Assembly (NCBI RefSeq): GCF_003473485.1
Contig: NC_053048.1
Span: 45,318,755-45,382,754, forward strand
Reading direction: 5' to 3'
DNA from: Medicago truncatula
Taxonomy: Eukaryota > Streptophyta > Magnoliopsida > Fabales > Fabaceae
DNA: 64,000 bases
A model generated the notes under the pieces. It was not told where the DNA came from. It did not search any database and was given only the letters and a program-made list of their open reading frames with translations. Made by a program: the position numbers and the translations under genes. Shown in pieces: positions 1 through 11,565 of the stretch. Every line of letters starts with the position of its first letter. Positions within the stretch are counted from its first letter, which is position 1.

Positions 1-209
1 AATTAAGTTATATATTTTTTTCTGCTAAAAAAAAGAGTAATATTATTTTACTTTTGAAGTTATGCTATTTCTTAAACCATGGCGTCTCTTAGCAGACCAG
101 AAATAAAGTTGGCGTTGGTTTTCCAAAATCATGTCTCAAGTTTTGCAGTTTGTTATGAATTGAAAATATAAATTGGTATGTAAACAAATGTAAGTAATCT
201 TGCAGTAAA

Positions 210-2898
210 TTAATCACATTGTTTATAGCATGGTTGCTTCAGTGATGGATCATCAATTGATGCTGGAGGATCCTGCCCAAATATCATCTCACAACTCATG
301 TCATCAAAATCTGCAAATAGAAAGATAAATAAAAAATCAATCTAAATGTATACTTCAATTGTTCAGATTTTTTTTTGGCAGAAAATTGTTGAGATTTATT
401 TAAGCATGTTAGGAACTTCCCTTATTTATTTTTCATCATTGGGAGTCATGTATAATTTAGAAACTCATAATGTCAACACAGTCATCATGATACAATTTGA
501 TTGCTTTTGGTAAACACCACTCATTCTATGATAGGTTCATGAGATGTCATTAGTGGAATTGAAACGAGTAAATAGTCATTTTAGTCTTTAAAAGTGTGTA
601 ATGTAATGTCATTGTAGTTTTTGAATGTATGAAATTTACAAAAATATCGTTGAGTATTAATTCGATGGATCAAACTAACAAATGAAAGATGCGTTTAAGA
701 ACTCAAGTAACTAAACAAAAAAACACATATGAAGACCAATCTGATATATTCAAGAATATTTTTGTAATTTTGGTTAACTCAAGAACTATAGTAATCACGC
801 ATCATACATTGAAATTGAAAGATTAAAATGATTGTTTGCTCAAACTAAAACTATATATGATGTTGAAGTTAATAGATATTATTTAGGTTCATGAGAGGTG
901 TCACTTATTTATGAAATTAAAACCATATATATGAGAGATGTCATTGTATGGTCTAGTTGCAATTTTGCCCCCTCAGTGGTATATTCATGGGGTCCTCCAT
1001 TGAAATGAATCAATAATGATGCTGACCTCCACAATGTAGTGGAGGCTTGTAGAGGCCATGATACTCTTTCAAGTGTGTTAACTAACATTCTTTCTTTTGT
1101 TTATTTTTTAGTGGACTTACTAAAAATAGATAAACTTAGTTCATTTTTCAGCATCATGATATTTCCTATTTAGGTTTAATTTTGGAATTGTTAGGATACT
1201 TACTTGGTACCATGTTGACTGGCATACCCAGGGTGTTCTTTATAAACGATTGAGTTGGAAGTTTGCACATATTAACGCACATCCCTACACAATTTGTCTC
1301 CTCCAAAAACCTGCATGTATTAATTTTTTTGAAATGATGAATATAATAGTCATGACTTTGGTATTGAGTATTGACAACAAACACTTGCTATGGTGATCAT
1401 GATAAAAATCATAACAAGAAAGGAGAGCGGGGTAGGGAGAAGCATAATCATAGATCATGGAACTCGGATCCTCTAAAATCGTTATATGGTCCAATCCAAC
1501 GTATAGTCTCTAAAATCATTGCTTTTTTCTTGAAAGCTAATGTATCCTACTGGCACCAAACCATACAACGATTTTAGAGGATCTAATTTTGTAGACTGTG
1601 GGGACATAATTTGTCTTAGGTGGGTGAATTGAGCATCATTTCATGTTAAAGATATATCATATACCATATAGTATAAATGAATTATGAATGAATAGATAGA
1701 TAAAAAAAAACTAACCTGCATTTTTTTATGTAGACTGCATTTCTTTCTATTCTCCCATTGATCTCAGATTCTCTTACCTACTCATGGTGAAATTAAAGAG
1801 ATTAATCTTTTTTTAAATTATAGGACGGAAAGTAAAAGCAAATAGTATACATGGTCAAATAATTAAAGTGTAACTTAATTTATACATTATTGATCTTGTC
1901 AAAAATATTTTAATTGATGTTGATCAACAATTCAAAACCTTGGTAATGAAACTGAAATGTGGCTTAATCTGGTGGAGAAGACATTGTACGCTAATTGTCA
2001 CACCAGTTCAGTTAGTGGGGCATGATATGTTATAGATAAACTAAGGTGATATATTTCATGTTGCAACCACTCTGTTTACATGCAAGTGTCTTTTTAATCA
2101 CACTTGTTTGTATTTTGATAAACCTATTGCCGACTATATTGTTTTTTTCAACAAGACTTGTCTTAGTGGACTCGATTTGGTCACAACTTCACTCACAAGC
2201 TATCACCATTCAAAGTGGTTTATCCAATCATAAACAATACAAAAATGTACAGCTAAGCTACATATAACAACATCTCAATTGTATTTACCTCGGAGGGCCC
2301 AAGTAACCAAGTAAAGAACATAGTGGTGATAAGTGCAAAAAATTCCCTTGTGAATTTAGGTGGTAGTGGCTGCTTCTTTATCTGTAAACAATTTCATTGT
2401 GGAAATTACAATGCTTAAAAATGGAAGAACAACATGAGGGAAGAAGAAGATGAAATAAAAGTGAGTAATGAACTTACCAATGCAAATACAAACTGTGGGA
2501 AGAGTTTATCAAGCGCTTGAATGGTAACCTCTTGTTGTTGAATAGCATTAAATTTCTGTTTTGCCATAGTAGCTGCCTCAACAAGGCTCTCATAGCCACT
2601 CTTATTGTTTCTGAGTCCTGCAAAGAATAAAAACTATAGAAGGTGTGATAACAATTGAATTACAACAAAAGGGTATATATGAACCTGTGGCAGCTTGAAC
2701 TGTTTTTGATAAATGGTTTATTGCTATCAGATCAAACCAGTTATCTTTGTAGACACTTTTTGCTGTTTCTTCTGTAATGTCATGATTTGAAGGCTTTCTG
2801 AGCACAGAAACTATAGAAGGTGGATGTTTGATGAGGTTGTAGTGAGTTGTTGAAGTTAGTGTTGAAATTCTGTTCTGCCTGAAAACATTAGTTTCCAT
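210..2898 (-). CDS. D27: Beta-carotene isomerase D27 (strigolactone biosynthesis), complete, six exons
   Basis: Predicted 238-residue plastid protein. D27 is an iron-containing isomerase that converts all-trans to 9-cis beta-carotene, the first committed step to carlactone and strigolactones. Coding exons on the minus strand are 2685-2898, 2478-2617, 2289-2381, 1716-1777, 1204-1310 and 210-310; all join in frame with GT–AG borders. Residues 1-40 are Ser/Thr/Asn-rich and fit a transit peptide. Family landmarks follow: [15 protein letters not shown] (about 50-64), [23 protein letters not shown], then the Cys-rich block [17 protein letters not shown] and the C-terminal [18 protein letters not shown]. 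The gene is head to head with the plastid gene at 3468. Length and C-terminus fit D27 proper better than the D27-like paralogues, but I cannot run an alignment. In Medicago, D27 expression is known to need the GRAS factors NSP1 and NSP2. Confidence 0.93.
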
Positions 2899-3228
2899 TT
2901 GTGAATGTTGTTTTGAGTTTCATGTGACACTAATTTATATGCAATGAAATGAATTGTAGTTGTTTTAAAATGTTGTCAATAAGAGGATAATGAAGTAAGA
3001 GAGGCATATAAGAAACAATAAGTGCATGAATAGCATATTCACACAAACTTCATGTTCCATATTCTGTTCTATCATTTTGTTTGGATAATAGAATATTTAT
3101 TTATTCTTTTATTTAACAAATAGAATTATCCTTTTTGTGGGTTGCGGTTCTAATACTATACTATTCAGAACTAGCAACAAGCAATAATATAGTGCATTAT
3201 ATAAATATTGTGTAAAATCTAAAAATTA

Positions 3229-3345
3229 TATGCAAAAGATATTATAATTTTTTGTATGAACTGAGTATCTCTGCACACAACTGCAGAGACTAGTCTCTCG
3301 AGTCGAGATTCAAACTCATGACCTTTGATTAATAGCAACCTTTTT
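3229..3345 (-). repeat. Possible tRNA-derived SINE fragment in the D27 promoter region
   Basis: Read on the minus strand, this stretch has a box-B-like motif (GAGTTTGAATCTC) followed by an A-rich end. This is the layout of plant tRNA-derived SINEs. No clear box A or target duplication was found, so it may be only a fragment. It lies in the 569-bp interval shared by D27 and the gene at 3468. Confidence 0.35.
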
Positions 3346-3384
3346 GCGATTTTTCTCTGGGCTTAGGCTGAAACACCATTTTTC

Positions 3385-3414
3385 AGCCCATAAATCATAG
3401 GCCCATACCCTAAC
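3385..3414 (+). promoter_or_regulatory. Site II-type elements and telo-box-like motif upstream of the plastid gene
   Basis: AGCCCA (3385-3390) and GGCCCA (3400-3405) are followed by ACCCTAAC (3407-3414), about 55-80 bp before the ATG at 3468. Paired TGGGCY/telo-box motifs are common in promoters of housekeeping, ribosomal and organelle-targeted plant genes. That they drive this gene is inferred from position. Confidence 0.5.
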
Positions 3415-3467
3415 TAACGTAGGATAAGATTTCACTGGCTAAACTTGCGTTACAATTTACAAACACC

Positions 3468-4758
3468 ATGGCAGTAGCAGCAAGTTCTACCTTCTCATCC
3501 TCACTATCAACGGTATGTACCTTACAAAACCGCCATGCATCACAACCCACAACCTTTTTAGGCATTCCCCTATGTCAGAAAACGTTCCTCAGTAACAAAA
3601 AATCACCACACAAGTTTTTAACAGTGGCAGTGACCAAAGGCTCAGCAGAGTCAAGTAAATCCGATGAAAAAATCCCTTCATGGGCTAAGCCTGACTCAGA
3701 AGAACCTCCTCCATGGGCTCAAAATGAAGCCCAAAACAAACCCTCTTCTTCTGAACAACAAGGATTTGTTATTCCGTTTTATGTTTATTTACTTGCCTCT
3801 GCTATCACTGCAATTGCCGCTGTAAATAACTAACCTCTTTTCTCTTTTTACTTTTCTGCTACTTTTGTAATTGTATTATATAATGTTTTGAATTTGATTT
3901 ACAGATAGGTTCGATATTTGAGTATGTGAATCAAAAGCCAGTGTTTGGAGTTTTGAGCTCTGATAGTGTTTTCTATGCTCCTTTGCTTGGTTTTTTCGCC
4001 TTCACCGGCGTTCCAACTTCGGTAATTACTTTCATCGCCATTTCATGATTATTCGTTATCCATATGTTTGTTAAGGTTTAATGTAATAATCTAGTTAAAT
4101 TGTGAAATCAGAAGTTAAATTAACATAGTGAAACAGTTTATAGGCCTGGTTTGGATGGTGAGATAAAATAATGTCTTAATATTTTTTTCATAAGCTATTT
4201 GTGGACAAGTGTTTATGTGAATAGATAGCCTCAAATTAGTTGTTAAAGAGTCCCACATCGGACAAGAGATAGCCCGACAATGTATTTATAAGTGAGGCAA
4301 TCATCACCTCAGAAACCACGATTTCTGTGACTCGTTGACATTAGTCAATTAAAAAATGTCCATAGTTCATGCAAACTGCAATAATTGTTAGATATGGTAG
4401 GAGATTTGTTAGAAATTGTTTAATGTAATCCGAGGTTAGTTATGATTAGGTGGAAATTTGTTATGTTAGTTAACTTGGGATCACTATATAAAGATGTATC
4501 CTACCCTAATTGAATCATATTCTTCATTCTACTATTTTTAAATTCTCTGAATTTATTTCTCTTAGTCAGACTCAACCATGCTTCTCAACAATGTTGATAT
4601 GAGATAGTTATTGATTTACACGAATTGAATGGCATTTTAGTTGAATCTTTTGTGAGCTAATGAGTTGATGTTATTCAATTCAGGCTTTCTTGTGGTTCAA
4701 GTCTGTACAAGCAGCCAACAAGGAAGCTGAGGAACAAGACAAGAGGGATGGTTATTAA
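3468..4758 (+). CDS. Small plastid membrane protein of unknown function, three exons
   Basis: Predicted 181-residue protein. Exons 3468-3821, 3905-4021 and 4684-4758 join in phase 0 with GT–AG introns. The first 55 residues are Ser/Thr-rich with few acidic residues and look like a chloroplast transit peptide. A hydrophilic Pro/Trp stretch with the repeated 'SWAKPDSEEPPPWA' pattern follows. Two hydrophobic segments come next: FVIPFYVYLLASAITAIAA near 100-118, and VFYAPLLGFFAFTGVP near 140-155. The tail is charged (NKEAEEQDKRDGY). This is a conserved green-plant type of protein that I cannot tie to a tested function; thylakoid or envelope location is inferred. Intron 2 carries LTR-derived sequence, and a duplication begins about 50 bp after the stop codon. 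Confidence 0.85.
4138..4640. repeat. LTR-like repeat sequence in intron 2 of the plastid gene
   Basis: The intron holds a stretch with GAGTCCCACATCGG (about 4249) and, further on, TGTTAGATATGGTAGG with a TATA-like CTATATAAAG near 4483. Both motifs are typical of plant LTR-retrotransposon LTRs. No target duplication or full LTR border was identified. I read this as decayed insertions rather than an intact element. Confidence 0.4.
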
Positions 4759-4808
4759 TAATTATAGAGTACCTTTTTTGTTGCTTTATCCGCGTAAGTC
4801 ATATGGAA

Positions 4809-6190
4809 ATTGCATATAATGCTATGTTGTAAGTAAGAGTCTATTGTGAATATTCATGTCTCTCATATGAATGAATATCAATGATTAAAATCTCACTTTG
4901 CTCAATGAAATTGTAAGGGTGTGTCAAGTTAGTCTAATTCACTTTATCGAAACTCTAAGTTAGTTCTTGAAATTGCAAAACATTGTCAAGTCGATCTATC
5001 TATTTGCTGGTGTTAGTTAACAGAGTAAGCGGTGTTAATGTGGTTCATTGTCAAGGCACTTAACATGGGACACATGTGCACAACCAAATACTTAGCGTGC
5101 TTCATTAGCGCCCCTAACTCTTTTAACTAACATGGTGCAAAATTGGTGGTTAGAATTATATTATTGACATTAAAGTAGGTAGTGGATGTTGAACCATCTG
5201 CAATTCCTTGGTTTTCCTTACATAATGGTCGGTTCATGTATTGGGTCTTCGGGATGAACTCCTGGACTAGATTTTGATCCATATCATTCTCCTTTATTTG
5301 ATTAGGACTCATCCTCAAATCAAGTTATGATTCATTGTCAAAGTACAGTAAAAGATCGACAGCATTGTAGAATGTACTACTGACTTTATAGGTGCTTAAA
5401 ATTTTACCATGTAAGCAAGTTCATTGATCTTATGCACAACTTTGAACAAACCATCATCTGTTGAGGAAATCTTGGCATTTAGTTGATTTAAAAATTGTTC
5501 CTTTCGTGTGTCTCCTTTAAAAGTGTGCAACCTACAATGTTTTTAACACAGATTATGTTGAGGAAATTGCATATAATATTATGTTGTAAGTAAGAGTCTA
5601 TTGTGAATATTCATGTTTCTCATATGAATGAATATCAATGATTAAAATCTCAATTTGCTCAATGAAATTGTGAGGGTGTGTCAAGTTAGTCTAATTCACT
5701 TAACATGGCATGCATGCACGCACGTGTACAGCAGTGTATTTAACGTGCCACATTAGCGCCCCTAACTCTTTTAACTAACATTGTGCAAAAATGGTGGTTA
5801 CAATTGTATAGTTGGCATTTAAGTAGTAAATGTTGAACCATCTACGGTTCCTCGGTTTGCCTTACAGAATGGTCACTTCTGAACTCCTGGACTTGATCTT
5901 TGATCCATATCATTCTGCCTTACTCGATTAGGACTCAACCTCAAGTCAAGCTATGCTTCATTGTCAAAGTATGGTAAACAATCGACAACACTGAAGGTTG
6001 TAGCAACTTTATAGGTGCTTAAAGTTTTACCTTGTAAATATGTCCGTCTTATGCACAACTCTGAACAAACCATCATCTGTTAAGGAATCATTGGCATTTG
6101 GTTGATTAAAAAATTGTTCTTTTCGCATGTGTATCTTTACCAGGTCTCCTTCTATGAAAGTGTGCAGCCTACAATGTTTGTCAAACTTAG
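4809..6190. repeat. Tandem duplication, two units of about 0.7 kb
   Basis: Unit 1 (about 4809-5560) and unit 2 (about 5565-6190) share long near-identical blocks in the same order. Examples are GAAATTGCATATAATRYTATG, then CATATGAATGAATATCAATG, then AGCGCCCCTAACTCTTTT, then GTGTGCARCCTACAATG. Differences are mostly substitutions and small indels. The first unit starts in the probable 3' UTR of the gene at 3468. The duplicated material carries antisense retrotransposon remnants. Confidence 0.85.
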
Positions 6191-6480
6191 TTTTATATCT
6201 TAATTTATTTTTTAGATTATTGCATGAAATTGCTCACGCAACTTCTTGATCTCATTGCTTGGTTGATGGAATTGCTATAGGGGAATTCAACCAGTGCAAA
6301 GATATTTTAAATTCTTCTTGACAAAGCTTTGAGTAGATTCCTCAAAAGCTTGTCGGTACCTATGTTTGTCCATATGTTTAGGGGTAAGTGGTAACCAATG
6401 CTATTAAATTGCAATTGAGTGCCTATTTTTTCCACAAGGTCCTCTAGAAGTGCTTAAAAACTAATCTTGATATGAAGTGA
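5100..6480 (-). mobile_element. Decayed Ty3/gypsy pol C-terminus (integrase), in both duplicate units
   Basis: Read on the minus strand, 6100-6250 encodes EIKKLREQFHAI and then EGDLVKIHMRKEQF...DDGLFRVV. These match the C-terminal integrase signature of plant Ty3/gypsy elements (V(K/R)xLHxxV...GDLVWIHLRKERF...GPFRVL). About 6250-6300 resembles the preceding 'EFxYNxSxH' region. The frame is broken by stops and shifts throughout. A second copy of the tail lies in unit 1 near 5130-5320. Dead remnant. Confidence 0.65.
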
Positions 6481-6763
6481 TGGTTTTTTGGATGTCATCA
6501 AGATGAAAAAATTCCATGAAATACAATTTTACAGCTTATAGCCTGACCTGGCTAGTTTAATAAAAAGGTCATACTTATACTTTCTAAAAATCATATACAC
6601 TTAAATAGGTCTGACTTAAGCTAATAAAAACTTATTAAGCTTTTTCGGTTGGCGTATTTATTCATATAAATTTAATAATTTTTTATCTTTTAAAAAGGAA
6701 ATATCAGAAATAACATGTTGTTTCATATATTGAAAACTTTTTTTTTTTATTTGATGTATGTCG

Positions 6764-7445
6764 CGTTTAGAGATGGCAATTGCACTCAGACTCTATGGAC
6801 ACCCGCAAAAAGTACCCGCTATGGGTAGTGTAAAACTCCGCCTTCATGGGTCCGAGCTTGGGTATGGTACCCGCAAATTTGAATGGGTATGGGCACTGTA
6901 CTACCCAGCCCCGCAACCCGCATATATGTGTCTATATAATATGATAAATAATTTATTTATTTTTCGAGTACAATTAATTAATTTATTTAACTATTTAAAC
7001 CTAACGCTAAAACATCTTAATACAACTTAATAAAAACTTTAGTAACAATTTATTATGATTTAACATGCAACTGCAACTTTTTAACGTATAACTTATGTAA
7101 AGTACTATCTATTTTTTCTTTCTTTCTAGGAATATTTTGGATGCTTTTTTATTTGGCTAAATATTACTATTTGTACTATTTTATAAGTTGATTTGAAATT
7201 TTATGGATTATAGTTTTATTTTAATTGTGGTGTTTTTTATTGTATTTTTACAGTTAAAGTGCGGGTAATGGGTGCGGGTATGGGCACTTAAGTGCCCATT
7301 GGGTATGGGGAAGGGTACTAAAATTGTTGCCCACGAGGATACGGACTCGGGTACAAACATTTTTTACAAACGCGAGTATGGGGATGGGTATCATAGTACC
7401 CTGCTCATTGGATACCCATCGCCATCACGTTGCAATTTGGACGCA
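6764..7445. mobile_element. Putative non-autonomous hAT-like element
   Basis: A 682-bp segment is flanked by the 8-bp direct repeat GTATGTCG (6756-6763 and 7446-7453), the target-duplication size of hAT elements. Both ends are rich in inverted GGGTATGGGYACCCG-type blocks around an AT-rich core, and GATGGC motifs lie near each end. The terminal inverted repeats are imperfect. The open frames inside (6758-7030 and 7272-7595) are low-complexity by-products of the repeats. Confidence 0.5.
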
Positions 7446-7453
7446 GTATGTCG

Positions 7454-9560
7454 ACAGGAAATGAACCCAAATATCTTCTTATTCTATTATTTGTTTTGTT
7501 CTTTTTTAACAATGAAACAAATTAAAAATGAAAAGTTGGATAAAATTGATTCGCTTTGTATTTATTTTTTTTCTTTCAAATGTTGGACATATTAATTGGT
7601 GAAACCGTGGAGTTTTTATTTTTATTTTTTATATGTGCTTATTTATTAGTTTATTACCTATTTATTTAATATGAAGCATTTGTGGCCTATTAAAATTTCT
7701 CAATGTGATATATGCTTTTAGACAGAATGTGAAAATGGTCTACAATAGCTATTAACTAATAGTCATGTTTTTCTCTCAAAAAAAAAAAAAAAAACTAATA
7801 GTCATGTTTAGATCTTGAAATTTTAGACTATGCTTATTCAACTAAAGTATTTAACATGTCTAGTGCTTATCCTTATCCAAATCACTTATCATGGTATGTC
7901 TCTATCTTGTTCTAACCACCAAACTGGTCATAATTCATAAACTCTTTATTGTTCTGGGACGTTTGTACTTTATGGCTTTACCACGCCTCATACAGCCCAG
8001 GAATATATGCATAAGGTCTCTAATTAAAATAAGACACAACAAATCAGGGTAGCTTATGAAGCGTAATTTGATCACAGATAACTATTACCCACCGCAATGT
8101 TATAGTTTCATTTAGGCTTTGTTCGGGAGTTAGTTTAGAGGGGAAAGGAAGACTTTGAGGGGTGGAAAATATGAGGGTATATATATATGATTTATTTTAT
8201 ATTTTATTTTAAAGGAGCTTAGTTGCTCAAGAATTATTTGTAGTTTATCATATAATATTAAAATTTTATCAACACTCCTGACCAAAAAAAATTATCAACA
8301 CTAAACTAATAAACTTTAAAAATGAAGAAAACTGTGTGTGTGTATATATATATTTGGTTAGTCTCATTTAAATAAATGGGTCATGTAACCAAAAAAAAAA
8401 ATGGGTCAAGGGCCAAGCATCTATTTTTTTTTCCAAGTAAAGCTATAACTTTAACTATTCAACTTAGTCCAACGCTCTCTAAAAAAAAAAACCTTGGTCC
8501 AACGCTAGTTACTCCCTTTTTAAGCAAACTGCTAGTTGCTAGTTACGACTTACGCTTAGGACAATTGATTTATCCTTTAAAGCTTAGAACAAGTAAAAAA
8601 AAATTTAAGGACATATCAAAATTAATATTAAGTTAGTCCGAGTAAAACTGAAATTTGATTTTTTATTTCTTGAAAAAGTCAAATTAATCCATCAAAATTG
8701 ATATAAAAAAGAATTGAACACAAAATCTTAAGAAAAATACACTCTAAAGACTGAAGCCAACACCATTTAAAATTGAATTTTTGAAGGAAACAAAACGCTG
8801 TTAGATGGAGAGAGATCCTGTTGTAAGTGATCAGACGATAGAGTTTTTTTTTGTGAAAACTTGATGGAGATTATTCATTTGGCAAAATTAATGAATAATT
8901 CACACTAATAAATTACTCTTTTTCAAAAAGAATATATTGTTACTAAAATTTCATGCCAAGTAAGTAGCTTCACAAAACGATAATGTTAAATAGTTAGCGT
9001 GTGTTTTTACTTTAGCTTATTTTACACAAACAAACTACAACTATTTCTTAAAAGTTTCGTTCATATAAGACAACTTGTTAGAACCAAAATTATACTTTAA
9101 ACAAAAGACCTACGAATCGTATACCCTTATTTTATATGCAAAATAAGAATAACAATTTTTGAATTAATTTAAGTTATGCAAGTTACGTACAAGTTACAGA
9201 GCAAGTTCAGGACAAGTCACCGCTTAGATCGCGGCGTTTAAACGCTCATATCCATTAGCGACTATCAGTGTGTGGCATTTTCCGTGTAACTGCACTAAAC
9301 CTTCATAAACACGATATTGACATTTGAACCAACATATAGGGATATTATTGTCAATCTTTGGATTCTAACCACCGTTCTTTAATCACACGGACAATGATAC
9401 ATTGCATGACAAAACTACCCTTTCAAACTTTATCTTCAAAAACGGTCCTAAAACCAATCAATGAGGTGTGTGAACTTCCTCTCTAGCACGAGAAGAGAAG
9501 ACGGGAGTGTATTATTGTCACGTCAAAGTCACGCGCTGCACCACTATGTCCATTTGTTTT
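7454..9560. other. AT-rich intergenic DNA, no gene seen
   Basis: No coding signal on either strand. The region contains homopolymer runs, a short TA run near 8177-8190 and another near 8345. At about 8116-8190 there is a left-end fragment (GGCTTTGTTCGGGAG...GAGGGGTGGAAAAT) of the same MITE family as the complete copy at 42459-42838. Confidence 0.6.
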
Positions 9561-10064
9561 TGGATAAATACTCATTTTTGTTTCAAACATGCAATGAGTT
9601 GATACAATAGTTGAGGGAAGTTATAAAATAGTTGTTGTTGTATGATCTATTTATCGATCAAAGTAGTCTCTCTGTTAAGTTGGTCTGTTAACGGAGGTGA
9701 CGTGTAACGTTAACCTCTTACAAGGCTTGCCACGTCAAATGCCACGCAAACAGAGACCAAATTGATTGATTTACAGAAAATTGTCAAGGACCAAATTGAT
9801 GGATTTTCAGAAAATTGCCAACGGCTCTTTCTCATTAACGGCTTTTTCTCCTTTTCCTCATTAACGATTCTTTATTCCCCAAATATATAAATTTGGAACC
9901 TTAATGTTATAATTTGTCACCTAGAGTTCAAAATCCCCCGAATTTCTTCCATGAATTGATGTCAATGTTCTTCCCCAATTCAAAAAACTTAAAACCCTAA
10001 TTTTTTTTTATTCAATTCGAAATTCAAAAATCAGTGGTCATTGTTGAAGATTCGGTGTTCACAA

Positions 10065-10535
10065 ATGATGGGTGGTGGGCGTATGGACAAAAACAACTAC
10101 AACAGTCGGTCTTCATCTTCAAGCTCTATGTACAATTATGAGATGAGAGAGCTTCAATGTTGGTGTCTTAGAATTTGTGTTGTAAGAAAAGCCAACACTG
10201 TCAACAATGGTTATGTGATGTGTGAATGATTTGTTTAAACAATACTGATTTTGTCTTTTGATTGTATAGGATGATGGTGAAAATTGTAATTTTTTGTGTG
10301 GGTTGATGAAGCTGAATAACTAGGCAATTTTAAAAACAATGGTGCTGGTCATGGAAGAAATGCAAGGTTGATGGAGAAGCCAAAGGATAGGGGGAGAGAA
10401 GAGGTTTGGAGGGCAAAGTTGATGGATAAAGTTGATTGTGTAGGAAGTGAACTTAGGTTGATTAAGATATTGATAGGAGTATTTTGTTTGATTGAGTTGT
10501 TTAAAATGCTATTGTATTTTGCCAAGTCCATGTAA
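10065..10535 (+). pseudogene. GRF-type zinc finger / C-terminal membrane protein, broken
   Basis: Two coding segments separated by a small intron (acceptor near 10270). The first has a Ser run, then CWCLRICVVRKANTVNNG, the first half of a GRF zinc finger. The second has DDGENCNFFVWVDEAE, the last part of the finger, then a helical stretch and a hydrophobic C-terminus (KILIGVFCLIELFKMLLYFA). This order (Ser-rich, GRF finger, coiled coil, C-terminal anchor) is common in plant GRF-type proteins. The central GR(R/K)F(Y/F)GC part is missing, and there is an in-frame TAA right after DEAE. Dead or badly damaged. Confidence 0.6.
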
Positions 10536-10966
10536 TGTTGTAATGAAAAGAGGTTGTCAATGAATGAATCAAACCTTTTTGTCAAAAAATTTCAATCAAA
10601 TTGGTCCTTGAATTATATACATACTCATCATATCGATCCTCAAATTAGTGAAAATACCATCAAATAGGTCCTTGAATTTTCACAACAGATATCACTGTGA
10701 TCCTTGGTGCATACATTTGCTAAACAAAGTAAAAAGTAAAAACATACACTTTGATTATAAAAAGACAGACATTTGCATACCATCATAAGTCATATATTTG
10801 ATGTTCATAAGTCATTACATAGCCAAAAAAATAACATTACATAGCCATCAAGTCATCAAATCATTTGATGTTCTTAAGTGATTACATATCCAAAAAAGCA
10901 TAAACTAATCCAAAAAGCATTAATTAAACTAGTCCAAAAACATAATTTAAACATGCATCAATGTTT

Positions 10967-11168
10967 TGGAAATTCTGGAGTTGGGATAAACTCCATGTAT
11001 TGGGGTTGAGTAGAAGTGGATGGCCCGTAATTTTGATTTGGAACTCTAATAACTCAAGGAGCAGTTGAATTTTGTGGAGCAGGACCCCTCAATGGTGTTT
11101 GTTTATGCGTGTCATTTGAAATCACTAGTCCTCTCATGTCATATCTCCTTGTGTTGTACTCATTCTCT
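10967..11168 (-). pseudogene. Probable MuDR-type transposase C-terminus, broken
   Basis: On the minus strand an exon-like segment after a splice acceptor reads NEYNTRRYDMRGLVISN, then a Pro/Gln/Ser-rich tail ending STQPQYMEFIPTPEFPKH and stop. One in-frame TGA interrupts it. The tail resembles C-termini of plant MuDR-family transposases as I remember them. No catalytic region is present. The family call is a moderate-confidence inference. Confidence 0.4.
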
Positions 11169-11565
11169 GCAAATAAAATCAATCATATGAGCCCTTAAAT
11201 TATAACAAAATCCATCAAATTAGTCCTCAAATTATGACAGCAAGTCTCAAATCGATCCAGGTTAACACAGGTAATAGAGAGATATAATTGGAAACACAGA
11301 AAAAATTACACTGAAAAGTTAAATCTTGAATTTTTACCATTTCCATCAATTCAGTCCTTGCACACGTGGCTGTCTTGTTGACACGTGTACAGGACAACAC
11401 AGCATACAAGAGGACACATCATCACCACTAACGGAGCTTTTGGACGGATGGACCATTTTGATAGGCGTCTGTAAAATTCAAGGACTAAATAGATATTTCG
11501 CAAAATTCAGGGACGAATTTGACCGATTTTTAAAAATTCGAGGACTAATTTGAGGTATTAGTCGT

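Larger units (their letters stand above)
9560..11560. mobile_element. Decayed MULE-like element carrying a GRF-zinc-finger gene
   Basis: Both ends of this ~2-kb stretch have the 'GGTCCTTGAAT / CTCCGTTA / ACGTGTC / TTGATGG' wording typical of long terminal inverted repeats in legume MULEs. Compare about 9650-9830 with the reverse complement of about 11330-11550. Inside are a GRF zinc-finger pseudogene (plus strand) and a putative transposase C-terminus (minus strand). I could not fix exact ends or a 9-bp target duplication, so the borders are approximate. Confidence 0.45.

Noticed and set aside
6758-7595. Two open frames at 6758-7030 and 7272-7595
   Set aside because: Both fall on the GGGTATGGG repeats of a putative transposable element and encode only low-complexity sequence.
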